A stretch of 64,000 nucleotides of DNA from Paragorgia papillata (taxonomy: Eukaryota; Cnidaria; Anthozoa; Scleralcyonacea; Coralliidae). Each line of letters opens with the position of its first letter. The first letter of the stretch is position 1. Below are positions 1 to 12,306 of this stretch, piece after piece. The notes under the pieces were generated by a model. It did no database searches, was not told the DNA's origin, and worked only from the letters and a program-made list of their open reading frames with translations. The position numbers were made by a program, and so were the translations under genes. The stretch lies in the NCBI GenBank assembly GCA_035771165.1, contig JAWNZC010000322.1, positions 5,424,001 through 5,488,000 of the forward strand, read 5' to 3'.

Positions 1-829
1 ATTACGTATCCCGGAATGTTTACATCCTAGTCTAGTCATTTTAGCTATCAGTGTTAGAACCAGAGGTAGACGACATTACCAAGTCAAGTATATTTCGATA
101 TATTCTTGATCAAAGATCGAACGCAAACAATACTTCGATAAAAAGAAATATGAGACTGATGATATGCACAAGTTCTTGTCACTTCCCCACGCTCTATTGT
201 TGTCGTTTTGTAATCGCCACACCGACGGGTTTTCCTCGTGATAAACTGCTGTGAATCGTCTTAGTACTAAATATTCCCGTTGAAACTACTTCGAACGACG
301 AACAGATCACAGAAGTAGATGTCGGCGTTCATTTCACACCTTTATCCTTGACAATTCGGCGTTCCTTTCACCCGAAGCTATCCTTCTTTTATTCGCCTTC
401 CGTGAGTCGGGATTGTACATCGTTATTGTCGCAAAAAAAGAAATGGCATACAGCGCTATTCTAGCATATCAATTGGGTTCATTCGAGAGTAAAAACACTA
501 CGCACCTGTTTGGCATAGTTTTTAAAAGAATTTCCGACAAAATAACCTGAATAAAGCCAAGAAAATCCAAGATGAACCGTAAACTCCCGATGTAAACACT
601 GTTGCTGTCTGAGAAGGTCTCCCTGCTTCTACGTCACTTCCGGCGACTAGAACCCAGTAAAATTTTTTCACGGCCATCGTCAAAATCGCCAACTTTAACA
701 GCAAAAAAGTCCATGAAGATGAAATTTTAGGAAAAGAAGATATATTACAAATCGTCTTAAAATGTTCCAAATATCCTAAATATGTAAAATCCCCAACCAT
801 GAGATAGGCACTTTAAGTTTCTGGAGCAA
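1..829. other. No recognisable feature
   Basis: AT-rich sequence with short open frames only. The longest, on the minus strand at 522-800, has no motif I recognise and no splice context linking it to a gene. It lies directly downstream of the LINE remnant and could be decayed LINE sequence, but I see no reverse-transcriptase motifs in it. Confidence 0.4.
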
Positions 830-2611
830 AACCAGATGAAACAACTTGGATGCCGTAGTCCTGAGGGTGATGCCCCTGTTGTGGTTGCAGAAGGTCGTGT
901 CACCCTTCTTAGGGACTATCACGATGATACCCTTTAGCTAGTCCTCAGGCACCATCTCCTCCTCCCAGATCTTGGCGAACATGTCCTGCAGCCAGAATTT
1001 CATGCTGTCTCCTTCATACTTTAGCTGCTTATTACATATACTATAATTACACTTTTAATTCTAGAGATCATGGTCGATCTTATCCACTGATCTCTATATA
1101 ACTGGATTGCTCATCCGGCTCCAACAATGAAGCCAGTGGATATGACGAGTTTGGAGTACCAAGATGGCCGCCACGGAAAATTGTATGTTTTCATAGCACG
1201 AAAAGAGACGAGAAAAAACATATTAAAAATATTTCTTTCATTATTATTTCAAAAAAATATTAGTTTTTTGACATAGCATTTGCTTTCTCAAAGAATGATG
1301 AGGGATGGTCATCGTCAGCTAGTGTGGAGAAGTAGTTGATGGGTGGAATGGCATTCAGCAACTCAGTATCAGCTGGATCACGCTGAGGGTTCAATAGCTC
1401 CTCGAAATACTCCGCCCACCTCGTGATTTGAGCTGACTGCTCACCCAAAAGCCGTTCATCCTTGTCCCTGACTGATACAGCCTTCTTTTGCTTACTGTTA
1501 GAGAGCAGTTTGATCTTCTGCCACGCTTCCTCCTGTTGTCCATATGCAGTAGCCTTCTCCAGGTCACCAGCAATTGTAACTGCCCAGTCCTCGTCATCCT
1601 TCCTGCAGCTCTTCTTAACTAGTTTGTTAACCCTGGTCGTTGTTTAATGACGTGTCTTTCTTGAGAAGATGTTTGGTGTTGTCTGACACCGAGGACTTGA
1701 ATGGATACATCTATAACTGTTTCCTTGATCTCCTTCCAGGAAGCTTCAAGATTGAGTGTCTCAATACATGCCATTCTTTTCATCAAGAGCTTGTGTGTAC
1801 TCCTGGAGTTTGGAGCGGTCTCGAAGTTTCTCAGGTGCAGGAAGCTTGACGTGACTCGATCCACTCTGTCTGGAAGTCTTAAGTGTGATTCTGACATGGC
1901 AACACACAAGATAGTGGTCCGATCCAATGTCAGCCCCTCTACACGCTTTAGTATTCAGCAATGAATTACCCCATTTCTTGCTCATACAGATGTCATCAAT
2001 CTGTGTGACAGTTCTTCCATTGGGCGATCTCGAAGTACCCTTACAGTATGTACCCTTACAGTATGTATGTCCTTGTGTTGGAATAGGGTACCTCTAATGG
2101 TAAGCTCGTGGATGGTTCAGAACTCTAGCATTCGTGTGCCACAGTGCCATTGTCGTTTGGATCCTCATGGAGCGAGTGGCGCCCAATAACACCTGGCCAG
2201 ACATCTGGGCGGTCTCTACGAGCGTTGACGTCTCTGAGCACTAACTTGATGTTCTGAGATAGTAAGTTGCATGGACTGAATGTCAGACAGTTCTCTGTAG
2301 AAGCTGTTCTTGACACTGTCTTCGGTATCTTCTGTCGGTGCGTACACAACCATGACACTGATGTCGATGTCGACGAGACAGGAGTGAATGATATGAGCCT
2401 CTTAGACAGTGCGAACCCAACACCGCGACGTCTAATACCATTGAGTTCAACAGCAGTCCTTCGTTGTCCTTCTTCTTTGCTCCTGAACCAGGCATGTGGG
2501 TTTCATTGACCCGCAGCAGATCGATGGCATAGTCCTGCATTGCTTGCAACAGCTGGTACATTTCGCTAGAGTTACTGACGAGTGATAACACATTCCACGT
2601 TGCTACACCAA
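830..2611 (-). mobile_element. Decayed RTE-like LINE (endonuclease plus start of reverse transcriptase)
   Basis: Read on the minus strand, pieces in shifting frames follow the order of a non-LTR retrotransposon. An apurinic-endonuclease start (ATWNVLSL) lies near 2,610, a YAPTE-like endonuclease motif near 2,340, the GSDHYLV catalytic signature near 1,925, and a linker of the type RWAEYFEELLNP near 1,410. The entry to the reverse transcriptase (KIWEEEMVPED, then a PKKGD and RGITL pair) lies between 1,010 and 830. This order resembles RTE or craniofacial-development-protein-2-like LINEs. The palm catalytic residues are missing because the copy ends near 830. Frameshifts and stops make it non-functional. 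Sequence around 1,030-1,255 does not fit the LINE and may be a later insertion; it contains an imperfect palindrome around a TATCCACTGATC / CCAGTGGATA pair. Confidence 0.8.
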
Positions 2612-2733
2612 GTGAGCGTTTGACATAATTTGGTGGGTCATCTTTGTTGGTTACAATACTTACATCTGGAATGTCTGAACTGAATACTATACGGATAATT
2701 CTTGTTTTGTTGGATTTTTGGGAGGTTTTTTTT

Positions 2734-2736
<3 letters not shown>

Positions 2737-2764
<28 letters not shown>
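2737..2764 (+). repeat. Poly-G tract (28 nt)
   Basis: Uninterrupted run of 28 G in otherwise AT-rich sequence. Runs like this can form G-quadruplexes and often vary in length between individuals and between sequencing reads, so the exact length is uncertain. Confidence 0.9.
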
Positions 2765-3754
2765 CTTTTGTTGAAATTTACAAGGTAGTTCAGCATGGAC
2801 ATCGAGCTGTCAGCTTCCCGAGGGCTTTGGCTGACACCTGTCGTACGTAGGAGTTTATCCCCACACCACCATTACCACGAGTTGACTTCCTTGACGTTTC
2901 AGTAGCTAGATGATACAAGGTGGACGAAAAGCTACTTCTTCGCACCCGGGTAGACTGTAGTAGTACACGACTACGCTCACCAGACCAACGTATACGTTGA
3001 TGACATCCAGGTAACATACATAAGCCTTGCCATAATTGCCATATTTCCATAATACATGCCATGTAATTACATAGTGCCATGCTACAATACATGTATAGAC
3101 AAACTGAACACAGGAATAATAAAATAACTCAGATGTCGTTAGGTTCACGCAGAGCACCCTAGGATGCTTTGGCAGGGGACACATGATATATAAATGCATC
3201 ATGGTAAGGACGGCATTTGGTTCACGCAGAATACAACTACAGAAGTAGCACTCGGGCAAGGTCTTTGCCCATGACCATCGATCCCACTGATGTGATACCA
3301 GGTGCTCCACCCATGTGATTGATTCGGACCTGGCTGCATTTCGGGGGCTGCATTTTTTGACTGCATAACATTGTTCACAGCCACAAACACTGAAACACAC
3401 CATGAACAAGTTGTGTATTTGTACGCCGTGTATAGTGCATGGGCTGGTTTCTGCCATTTTTTTGAGGTTCCGTTAATTTGTTTACTGATCCATTTGCTGA
3501 AATTAATGATCTGCTGACGACTTGCTGTTACGTTATCTATTTACAAATTTAGTTCAGTTTGTACGATTTCTCAAAAAAGATATCAATTCCAACCTTGCAA
3601 GAAAAAGAAACTACGTCTTCATCTTTGTCCAAAAGAGCACCGGCCGTTCCTTTCTTCTACATAGCTTTTGGGATTCTCCAATTTTTTCTTTAGTTTTATT
3701 CTAAATTGAAAATGAGTGAACGTGGCGATTTTTGTCGAACATTTTAAACGTGTG
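2765..3754. other. No gene recognised; long open frames of unknown meaning
   Basis: A 183-codon minus-strand frame covers 2,906-3,457 and a second overlaps it. The translation is rich in Cys, Tyr and Val and shows no family motif. No splice-site or homology evidence supports a gene. It may be part of an old repeat. Confidence 0.35.
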
Positions 3755-3776
3755 CCCCCCCCCCCCCCCCCCCCCC
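3755..3776 (+). repeat. Poly-C tract (22 nt)
   Basis: Uninterrupted run of 22 C, the complement of the poly-G tract one kilobase upstream. Length is likely unstable. Confidence 0.9.
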
Positions 3777-4209
3777 GAACTTTGGAGTTAGAGGGTCAAC
3801 ACGCATGAACGAGTTTTTGTGATTGGCTATAAGTAACCAATCACATTGTCGATTATCAATTCGTTCCCATTGCTCCTTACTGATAAGGCTTAGGGGAAGG
3901 TGTCGGGTTATCTAAACCAATCAGAAGCCTTCTTATAGGTAGGTGATGACCCAAGTATTATTATATAAGGACAAAAAGAAAACTATTTTCACATGTACAT
4001 TATAATTGTGAACCTATAGCAGTTGCTTGAAATATATTCCGTATGTCTAGTTTTAAGATTAATATTTCACAAAGAAGCGTACCTTACTTGTACACTTTAA
4101 TTTGCTTTTTAATACGTTACGTCGTGTTACTTTTACTTTGCTGTTAAATCGAGGATTGCTAATAATATGTCATGTGTCTAATATGTCATGTACTTGTTCC
4201 GTTTTCTAG

Positions 4210-7200
4210 GGTATGGATATACGGAATGCTGAAGAGTTCCTTCTCCATCCTTCTCTCGAAACATTAAATCTTTTACCAAAACCTAAAAGAATTGATCTTG
4301 TTAAGGAGGCCTTAGAGGTTAGAAATATTGATTTTTTTTGGTTGGAAATACCGATTCATAACTCTGTTTGTTTCTTTTTAATTTTAGTGTGCTTATCTAT
4401 ATGTCTTTTCATTTCATTCCCATTAGGTTCATATTACTGACGTGAATGCTATGTGTAGATCATTTGTTCAGGTAATTTTTTGAGTATTAATTCGGGTGTA
4501 ATCAGATTAGTGACTGCATGCATAAAATTATTTGGTTTGGTTGAGTTGACGTTGTCCACGTTTTACAATAGGGACTTTAAGGTCTATGACGTCAACCTCA
4601 ACGACGACGTCCTTTAAACAAAATAATTCTTTTTGCAAAGAGAATGAATCATTTTTAGTCCAAAGACTAAACTCAACACCGTCCTCGCTCTTTATACAAC
4701 GCCACTTAGAGGGTTTTCACGTCTTCAGGATGACGTCAAGGGCCAAAAGATGAAATCTGTTGCTTGAAATTGAATTCAATACGGACACTACAATCATTTT
4801 AGCAATACTGGGGCGTTTTGGAAGTCATTAAACTAGCTTCAAATATTAAATATAATAGTCAGTTAACCACGGCCTCTTTAAATTGTAAGATTTATCTTGC
4901 TTTTTAATTAAAGTCCCTAATAACTCGGTGAATGGTGATGCATGTGGTTGCCGTAACTTAATTGTATGTAGATCTATATACTAAACGTCTATAAATCAGA
5001 TGTTTCCATTCCAAATAAAGCTGCATATTTCTGAGCTTGTAAAGCCCGTTTGTGATTCTGTTTGGATCCCCAATTTGAATCGCTGTTGCTGTTGACTGCA
5101 TGGGGGACAAATACTTGTGGAGTTTGGCCATGTTGGTTTAAAGTGCTCATGAATCACGATCCTTCAGTCAAGAAAATTTTATGAAATACTTTACATTTTC
5201 TAAGAGCAAAAATTCATAATTAATTGTAATTATGTGTGTTATGAATATTTATAGGTGTCATCAGTCTTACGGGATAACACAGAAACTCTCGTGGCTTACA
5301 CAGGTATTAAATCTTTGTTTTATCTTGAGGTGATTTCTACAGTTTTTTTTGAAGTAGCACATGTCAATTTAAGGTAATTCCTCAGTTTTGCACTGCGCAG
5401 CTTTATTTGCGCATAATTCTGCAATACTAATTCAAGATGTATCCAAGTGATAGTGACGAAAACACATAAAAATGTCACTAAGGAGGCTAAATCAGCCACT
5501 AATAAGTTTGACAAGAAGATGCTACATAATATTAACATCTTCAAGCTTTAATCTTCTGTAGCTCACGAAGACACTCGGTGACCCCCACTTTTTTTCAATT
5601 ATTTATTTCCTCCACCAGCTCTACAGCATATATGAAAGAATAGAAGGAAAATCATTTCGAGAAATTAAAATATCGTACGTTTCTCGTTCTTGCGGCCTCA
5701 AAAAAACATGTAACAAGAAAGAATATGTGGACATTCTTAATTTCTTATATCGCAATAATGTTCAGTTGTCAATTGTCATTTGCGTCAAATTTTCTTCCAT
5801 GATTTGTTGCCACTAAATAGTTCATATATAAGTGCATCTAAAATATAAAATATTTTCCCACTCAGTATAAACTAAGTGCTCTTAAGAAGGATTTTTCAAG
5901 ATAACAAGACGAAATCAAAAGTTACTAGCCAAAATAGCTACAAATTGGGAAAACATGATTTACTGGCAGCTGTAGTAAAGTAAAGAATTACCATACTTTA
6001 TTATATAAAATAGAGTGTTTTATTGATTTTCCCGCCACTAATAAAAGTGATAATCTCACATGTGCGATTATTTATGATAATCGCACATGTGACGATTATC
6101 GCTGATGATTCAGCATTATAGTTTAACGCAATTTTTGCAAGGCAATAGGACAATTTTTTTATATAATAAACAGAACAATACATGGATGCTTGGAAATATG
6201 AAATTTATTTCTCGTGTTGACCAGGATATGTCACTCGTTCGCTTCGCTCACTCGTGAGATATCCTGGTCAACACTCGAAATAAATTTCATATTTCCGCAC
6301 ATCCATGTATTATTCTCTATGTAAACGTCTGGTAATAAGCCTTCGGTTATATTTCATCAAAGGACTTTTTTTTACGATTATAGTTTCCAGCAGGGCGTAT
6401 TACTTTTGCGTTTCAAAATAGGAAAATTGTGTATATTATACGTAGGGATATGGGCTTATATTTGGGGGAGCTTATTCTCGGATGATGTGGCCTTATCTCC
6501 GGGGGTTATCAAAATACATGTACTACGCAGAAATACAATCTTGACATTAAAATATATTATATGATGAATCCCAACTGTATCTATGACAACAGTGACATTT
6601 TAAAGTAGCTGCTAGTTACTTGTGTGATCACTATAAGTGGAACTACAGGGTGTTTACCTAGTACAGTCTTGAGTGTATTTTAAATCGACATGTAAATCAA
6701 TGTTTGAACCACACTGTGTTTTCTCGCGGTGAGAGTAAACCTGGTCCTTTTTGCGCATTCTTGTGGCTTTTAGTCTTATAAGTCTTATAACATTACGTCA
6801 CCTCTTCCAGATATTCAAAAATCTGAATCTTCGTGGTACCATAGTATTGGGTCTAGTCCCATCCTAATTCCTCTTAAGTTATTTTTAGATTTCAAGGTTA
6901 TCTCGCGCGTAACTCGCAACCTGCCGAGCAGTCGAAAATGACATTAGATGTCCTATACAAAAGACCAAAGTATATTACTACAGGAGGATTTTAGAAAAGA
7001 TAAAACTCTTTTCCGTTCAACAGGAATCTTGACTGTTGTCAGTTCTTCAGTTAAAACTTTAATAAAACCTCTTCGTAATGCATTTCTTCGACAAAACGTA
7101 CTTCACTTTTTCCCGCCATTTTGTTTTCCCGAAAGGAACGTGTAAACCACCATGCAAAAATCACGATAGGTGTCACTTGCTATGAGTATCGTTTGATGAT

Positions 7201-8328
7201 TGGCTATCTAGAGATCTAAAAATAACTTAAGAGGAATTAGGATGGGACTAGACCGTGAACTAGACCCATTACAATGCATTCCCTCTCTCACCTTTATACT
7301 CTCTTAGTGGTACATGTCCCGCACTAAACAAATTTCAAATTAACATAAACTGCTTTGTCAAAAAAATTGCGTTTAATCTATTTGACTCTATAACACTCTT
7401 GCTGATCTAGAAAGCGATGGTGCGGCAGAGTATGCTCACTCGAAGTATGTTTTTAATATTTAGATGTCATTCTTCGGGAGGCTTTTAAAATATCTGGAAA
7501 ACCGGAAACCGTAGTTAACGGTCTACTAATTCATATGGGATTAATAAAGGTGGGTTTGGTTTGCATAAAACCACGAGAGTAGAATCATTCATATTCTATC
7601 AGTGGTATTGTTACACTGTCTCGCGGATGAATCTACAGACCCTTTTAATAAGTGCAGAGTACGTCATTTTCAGCCTTTTGAATTCTTTTGAAAATATACA
7701 AAAACTAAGACGATAAACAAAATTGAAAACAATTCAAAAGAAAAATTGAAACGAAATTGACATCAAAGGGTGAAAATTACGTATTCTATACTTATTAAAA
7801 GAGTCTATATGCTTTTGAGAGACCTGATTTATTGCATGTTGTCATCCACAAATATCCCCAAGTTCATCTTGTTAAGGAGAATTAACGAATATATGTATTC
7901 TTTGTGCTAACAGTCATGAATCCGAAAACGTTTTGAATCTGGATACATTTTTTTTTTAAAGTAATTAGTGTGGATACATTTTCTCGTAAATGGGGTCTGC
8001 GAGGTCGACTTTACTACTAATAGTGATTTGTCTTTTGCAGAGTGAAGATAAAATTAAACCAACGACGAGTGATATAACTGGTTCTCTGCTAGCACTCGAA
8101 TATGCTGTAAAACAAGAATATTTCCCCAAGAATCTTGCCTTGTACTTCATCGCCTTTTTATCCAAGTAAGATAATTAAAAATTTTATGCTAGATTATTTT
8201 TTCTTTAAACGAAGAAATGTTTATGCATGAATGTTTATTTTGTTTTTCTTATTTTAAGGCCACATTCCGCAATGGAAGGTTCATCGCCAGCAAGAAATAG
8301 TCTTTTACAAACACTTCAGCACTTGTAG
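4210..8328 (+). CDS. Six-exon gene for a 159-residue protein of unknown family
   Basis: I do not recognise this protein. Exons are 4210-4317 (ATG at 4213), 4427-4471, 5255-5303, 7464-7549, 8041-8165 and 8259-8328 (TAG at 8326). Every acceptor ends in AG, every donor starts with GT, and the phases (0, 0, 1, 0, 2) join without a stop, which is strong evidence for a real gene. The protein starts MDIRNAEEFLLHP and looks mostly alpha-helical, with helices such as RIDLVKEALE, DVILREAFKI and LLALEYAVKQEYF, and ends in a Ser-rich tail with SLLQTLQHL. No signal peptide or membrane segment is visible. Because an acceptor-like AG lies three bases before the ATG, a non-coding first exon, or further upstream coding exons, is possible. 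Introns 3 and 4 carry MITEs. Confidence 0.7.
5999..6332 (+). mobile_element. Palindromic MITE, family A, copy 1
   Basis: This stretch contains two hairpins. One is built on TCACATGTGCGATTAT and its complement (6,057-6,090). The other is built on TTGACCAGGATAT around a CGTTCGCTTCGCTC loop (about 6,215-6,285). Nearly the same sequence recurs at 29,940-30,290, so it is a dispersed non-coding element. It lies in an intron of the unrecognised six-exon gene. Confidence 0.75.
6844..7272. mobile_element. MITE with ~45-bp terminal inverted repeats
   Basis: The left end GTATTGGGTCTAGTCCCATC continues through CTAATTCCTCTTAAG and is repeated in inverse orientation at 7,213-7,272. A 12-bp insertion, GTGAACTAGACC, partly duplicates the right terminus. 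The ~330-bp interior has no convincing coding sequence. The target-site duplication is not clear. Confidence 0.75.
7637..7806. mobile_element. Short TIR element, AGACCCTTTTAATAAGT family, copy 1
   Basis: Begins AGACCCTTTTAATAAGTGCA and ends with the inverse ACTTATTAAAAGAGTCT. A second copy with the same ends lies at 32,769-32,935. About 170 bp, non-coding. The flanking TA in the second copy suggests a Tc1/mariner-type target, but this is tentative. Confidence 0.75.
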
Positions 8329-8884
8329 TTGAACTTTATGATTGACTAATTTTGTCTACATATAATTTTATTTTTACTAATCGGATTATGGCTTTCTCTA
8401 TTTTGAGTACTTTTTTGAGTAGCTTTTCGCAGGGTGTAACATTGTTGACAAAATTGGTGATAGTAGCATGGATTGTAAGAAGATTGGATAGGAAACTAAT
8501 AATCACGTGGGGCGTTTTGAGAACTTTGTTAAACTGCATTTCACTCAGTTTGCAAGTTGAAACCTAGTTGAAAATTGTGATATCGCGAGTAAAACAAGTA
8601 ATAGACGGGCATTTTATCTTAATGTGGCTTTGTCGTATTTACAGGCAGTTCGTTTATAATTTTAAGTTGTATTAATCCTAAACTTTGAATATAGTAGGGG
8701 CTTTTTAACTTGGCAATTTCAACCAGGTTGTCATGCTCACGCCATCAAGTTTCCTATCCAGTCTTTTTTACTAACCCTGATTGTAGCTTGTCTGCGAAAG
8801 TAACAGCACCTAAACTAGAAAAACTTGGTAGTTAACAGTATCGCGCAACTGAAAAATGCTATTATAAAAACATCATGAACTAGA

Positions 8885-9342
8885 GCGGGTTATTAGAGAT
8901 GTTTAAAAAGAAAACAAGCCATCTCACTAACCAGGCTAGCTCACGAGACCAACACATGCATGTATGAAGAAAATGTTTGATTGCACTCGCACCAAAATTA
9001 TGCAAAAATGTTTGCATAAAATAAGGATAATGAGCGCAATCAAGCATTTCTTCTACACGGAGAATCTTGCGGTCAGATTTTTATTAATTTCTCATCCAAA
9101 TTTTGTCTAAATTCAACCAAAATTTAATGGATTGGTCGTTGGTCTATGGCCAACCCTTCGGCAAACTTTCATGAAAATCGGTGTAATAGTTTTTGGGATA
9201 TCCTGGCGACAGTCAGACAAACAAACAAACAAACAAACAAACAAACAAACAAACAAACAAACAAACAAACAAACAAACAAACAAACAAACAAACAGACAG
9301 ACAGACAGAACGAGGTAAAAACATAACCTCCTGGCGGAGGTA
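8885..9342 (-). mobile_element. TIR element with internal (TTTG)n tract, copy 1
   Basis: The right end is CCTCCTGGCGGAGG followed by TA. The interior holds a (CAAA)n tract at 9,219-9,297, then sequence shared with the copy at 37,666-38,403, including CATGAAAATCGGTGTAATAG, CCAGGATATC in inverse, and GCGGGTTATTAGAGATG near 8,885. The left terminal repeat is missing here. The open frames across the tetranucleotide tract are artefacts of a 4-bp repeat read in three frames. Confidence 0.75.
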
Positions 9343-10446
9343 ATGACAAGTAAAATGAAAAAGTCTATAGAACTAAGTTTACGTGTCATTAATATATATG
9401 ACATTTGCTCAACACCGCTGCCAAACATTTTGCGCATGCGCGACGTCCGAGCTCGTCCTCAAAAAAAGAGCGGAAAACACTGAAATATTTGGACTGTTCC
9501 AAGAGTCCACACAAAAGTTAAAATTATAAGCATACTACCAAAAAGATAAGGTAGGTAATTTGTGCACGACTACTTTGTCAATATTATATCATATTCTGAA
9601 ATTACCCCTTCGTAATTTTCTTTACCCTTTTTTTAAAACACAAATAAATAGTCGAGTCTTACTTGTCTTCACTGTCTGGTTGTTATTGCCACGGCTAGTT
9701 CCCACTTCTCTTGCAGTGCTTACTCTCGAATTCACGCATGCGCAAACGTTTGGCAGCGGTGTTCATTTGCTCTGCATTAGTAAAGAATCTTTTGAGACTA
9801 AAGTCTCAGCTTCGTACCCAGGGTTTAGAGGAAACCGCGCGGAGCGCCCAAGGCTACCTAAGTTCATCAGTATAAGTTTTCGTTTTAAACCGATTTGGTA
9901 TTGTTTTTGCCGTTCACAAGAGATATTTTCGAAAAGTTTTTTCACCATTGTCGTCGTCAATCTCGCACCCATGGAGGCGTGACTACTTCATGTAAAGTGA
10001 GTACTTTAATACCAAGAAAAGCTCTGTATGGGATAATCTATAACCGAATACCTAAAAAGTTGATCTGGATTCGCAAAAGCTGTAGAAATACAGTCGCTTG
10101 CACCTAAGCGTGTACATCGCCCGTCAAAACCTTTTCTAAGTTTAAACCAAAGTTAACCGTTTTGAAATTGACACGGTGGGATTGGCGAGACGTGATTGGC
10201 TAAATGCACATTTATGTGACACCGAATGTATCGAATGAAAACCTAATAAGTTTGCAAAGTAAACATTTAACTTTAAATTTGACGTTGTCATAAAACATGT
10301 TTTGACGGATGGTGTACACGCTTAGGTGCAAACGACTTTACAAAACTTTGGAACCACAGAAACGATTATTCACCAAAGTGGATGTGAATACTGCACTATT
10401 CACCTGCGGAAAAATATTTCTCAAGTTACTATAACGGCAAAACGAA

Positions 10447-10538
10447 ATGGCGGCCAGTTTTGCTTTGTTTACTAAAGCAGAAGGTTTAGTCGATAAACAA
10501 GGCTGGTGTAGTAGAATAACGAGAAAAGTTAACAACAT
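10447..10538 (+). pseudogene. Possible N-terminal scrap of a KIAA1958-like mobile gene
   Basis: The frame starting ATGGCGGCCAGTTTTGC reads MAASFALFTKAEGLVDKQ. This resembles the start of multicopy KIAA1958/DUF3504-like genes common in non-bilaterian genomes. A comparable MAASF start lies at 20,193. The frame is short and does not continue, so if the match is right the sequence is a dead fragment. The family call rests on a short similarity remembered from that family. Confidence 0.25.
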
Positions 10539-11296
10539 TAAGTAGTGTCCACAAGTATGCTTCTACAAAGTTATCTAGCCATTAATATATCCAATACTCA
10601 ATAGTTGTAAATTTGTGAATATTTTTGTCGACATTTATCGAGTACGCCAACTTGCTAGTGACCCTGTCTTGCATGAAACTACCGAAAAATACAAGAATGT
10701 TAAACCTTTACTTTCATTTATGAGGTATATGCTAAAACAATTATTCACCTCAGTGTCGGTAAATCAGTGTAGATATGTACATAATGTAAATATCCGCCAC
10801 GATATCCCGAGATTGAGGAGGCAATCAGATTGTTTAAAAAGCACTATTAATCTCCGAGGTATATATGCTGAAAAGTACATATATACAGCAGCGTTGAAAA
10901 ACAGTCGTACAACCTAACTCACCACAGAACTTTTAAATTGCAGATAACCATATATAGGACATCCATCGCGACTACAGACCCAACCCATGAAAACCATTGA
11001 ACTACGAAACCATTGATAGAATTTCAAACACAGAACTATATGCTATCCTATCGAACCACAGGACATGCAATATAAAACTATGGTGCTACAGAACGGCTAC
11101 ATACATAGAACCGCATCTTTAGAAAACCATGACACTGCATATATATTGAAACCTCGAACTATTAAGACATAAGGTATACTACATAGCAAACATTCTTTGG
11201 AACTGTATAGATCATAAAAATGAAACTTTTATTCAACGATTCATTAACTAATTATTCTAGATATTTTTTTGCCAGCTTGTAATATGAACGTGTAAC

Positions 11297-11525
11297 TACC
11301 AATCAAGATGATTCCCACATAGGACAGAAGATCGAAAAAGCCGGTATGCGCTGTTATTACTCTTCATGGCGTAATTTTTTGTATAATAGAGATATACCTT
11401 TCCGTATAAAATACGTGGGTAACACGTTGAGGGGTTTGACTGGTTCTCGCAAAACATCAAACATCCAAAACATTGGACATTAGCCAATCAGATTTGTCAA
11501 AAAGAAAGATCACGTGATCCAACTA
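11297..11525 (+). repeat. Dispersed repeat B, copy 1
   Basis: The segment ending in TTAGCCAATCAGATTTGTCA and AAAAAGAAAGATCACGTGATCC recurs at 36,617-36,800 with moderate divergence. Shared parts include the ACACGTTGAG...TTCTCGCAAAAC and ACATCCAAAAC blocks. It is non-coding. No terminal repeats are obvious. Confidence 0.65.
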
Positions 11526-11654
11526 CTTCTTGCAGTATTGTCAACAGTTGCTTAATTTTGGTTTCTATGACATGCATCTTTAATTGCTGTGATTGAAAAC
11601 ATTTTATACTATATACCAAAGTCAACTTGCGGTGAAAGAAAAAAAACTAACTAA

Positions 11655-11702
11655 CTACTGCTGGCCAGACGCTCTAACCATTGAGCCACTAGAACTCTGC
11701 AG
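11655..11702 (-). repeat. tRNA-like 5' half (possible SINE head)
   Basis: On the minus strand the sequence reads GTGGCTCAATGGTTAGAGCG, a good pol III A-box-like D-arm, followed by TCTGGCCAGCAG. No B-box follows, so it is at most a truncated tRNA-derived element. Confidence 0.35.
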
Positions 11703-12229
11703 ATGGCAGTCCGAGTTTGTTTACAGCAAAAATAATTGAAACTTTAACAATATGAAAATACATATATAGTGAGTATAAGGACGAGACTAGACTCGAATCT
11801 GATTGAAGTGAGTCTTAAAATGCATCTAACCGCTTACCTTCGGATTAATTTGAGAATAATTTATTACGGCCATTTTATCTGATGTTTCTCAATAAGCCTG
11901 AAACTTTGAAGGTTTGAAACACAGGCGCTAAAGGAGGTATTTTTGAAGTGAAGACGGCAGTTACCTCAGTCATTGTCGTCCGCTGAATCCAATTATGTTC
12001 CTGTAAGCGCGCGCTCTTTTATACTCTCCTATTGTGACATCATTAATCAATAATTATATAAAGTACAACAAAAAGTTATTCATACACACACCGTTAGAGG
12101 TAATTAAAGTGAAGAGCTGTAGTGTATTGTAGTAAAACGAGGTCGGAACCGCCTATATGTAATATGTTGTATATAACTCGATTCCAGTCCAGCCCGCGTT
12201 ACAATCATTACGTACCCTGCGCGCAGACT

Positions 12230-12306
12230 TCTTACCCAATCCGCGCGGAATACCGGCGGAGGGTAAATGATTCTCCGCGGGCATTCCGCGCGGATTGAGT
12301 AAGAAG
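12230..12306. repeat. Strong hairpin, ~25-bp arms
   Basis: CTTACCCAATCCGCGCGGAA and its near-perfect inverse TTCCGCGCGGATTGAGTAAG enclose a short loop. GC-rich arms in AT-rich DNA suggest a small foldback element. Confidence 0.7.

Noticed and set aside
2906..3457. 183-codon minus-strand frame as a host gene
   Set aside because: No motif, no consistent splice signals, and Cys/Tyr/Val-rich translation typical of chance frames in this composition.
5621..5700. An additional exon (LYSIYERIEG) of the unrecognised six-exon gene
   Set aside because: Joined in the phase set by the previous exon it has an early TGA; skipping it keeps the frame.
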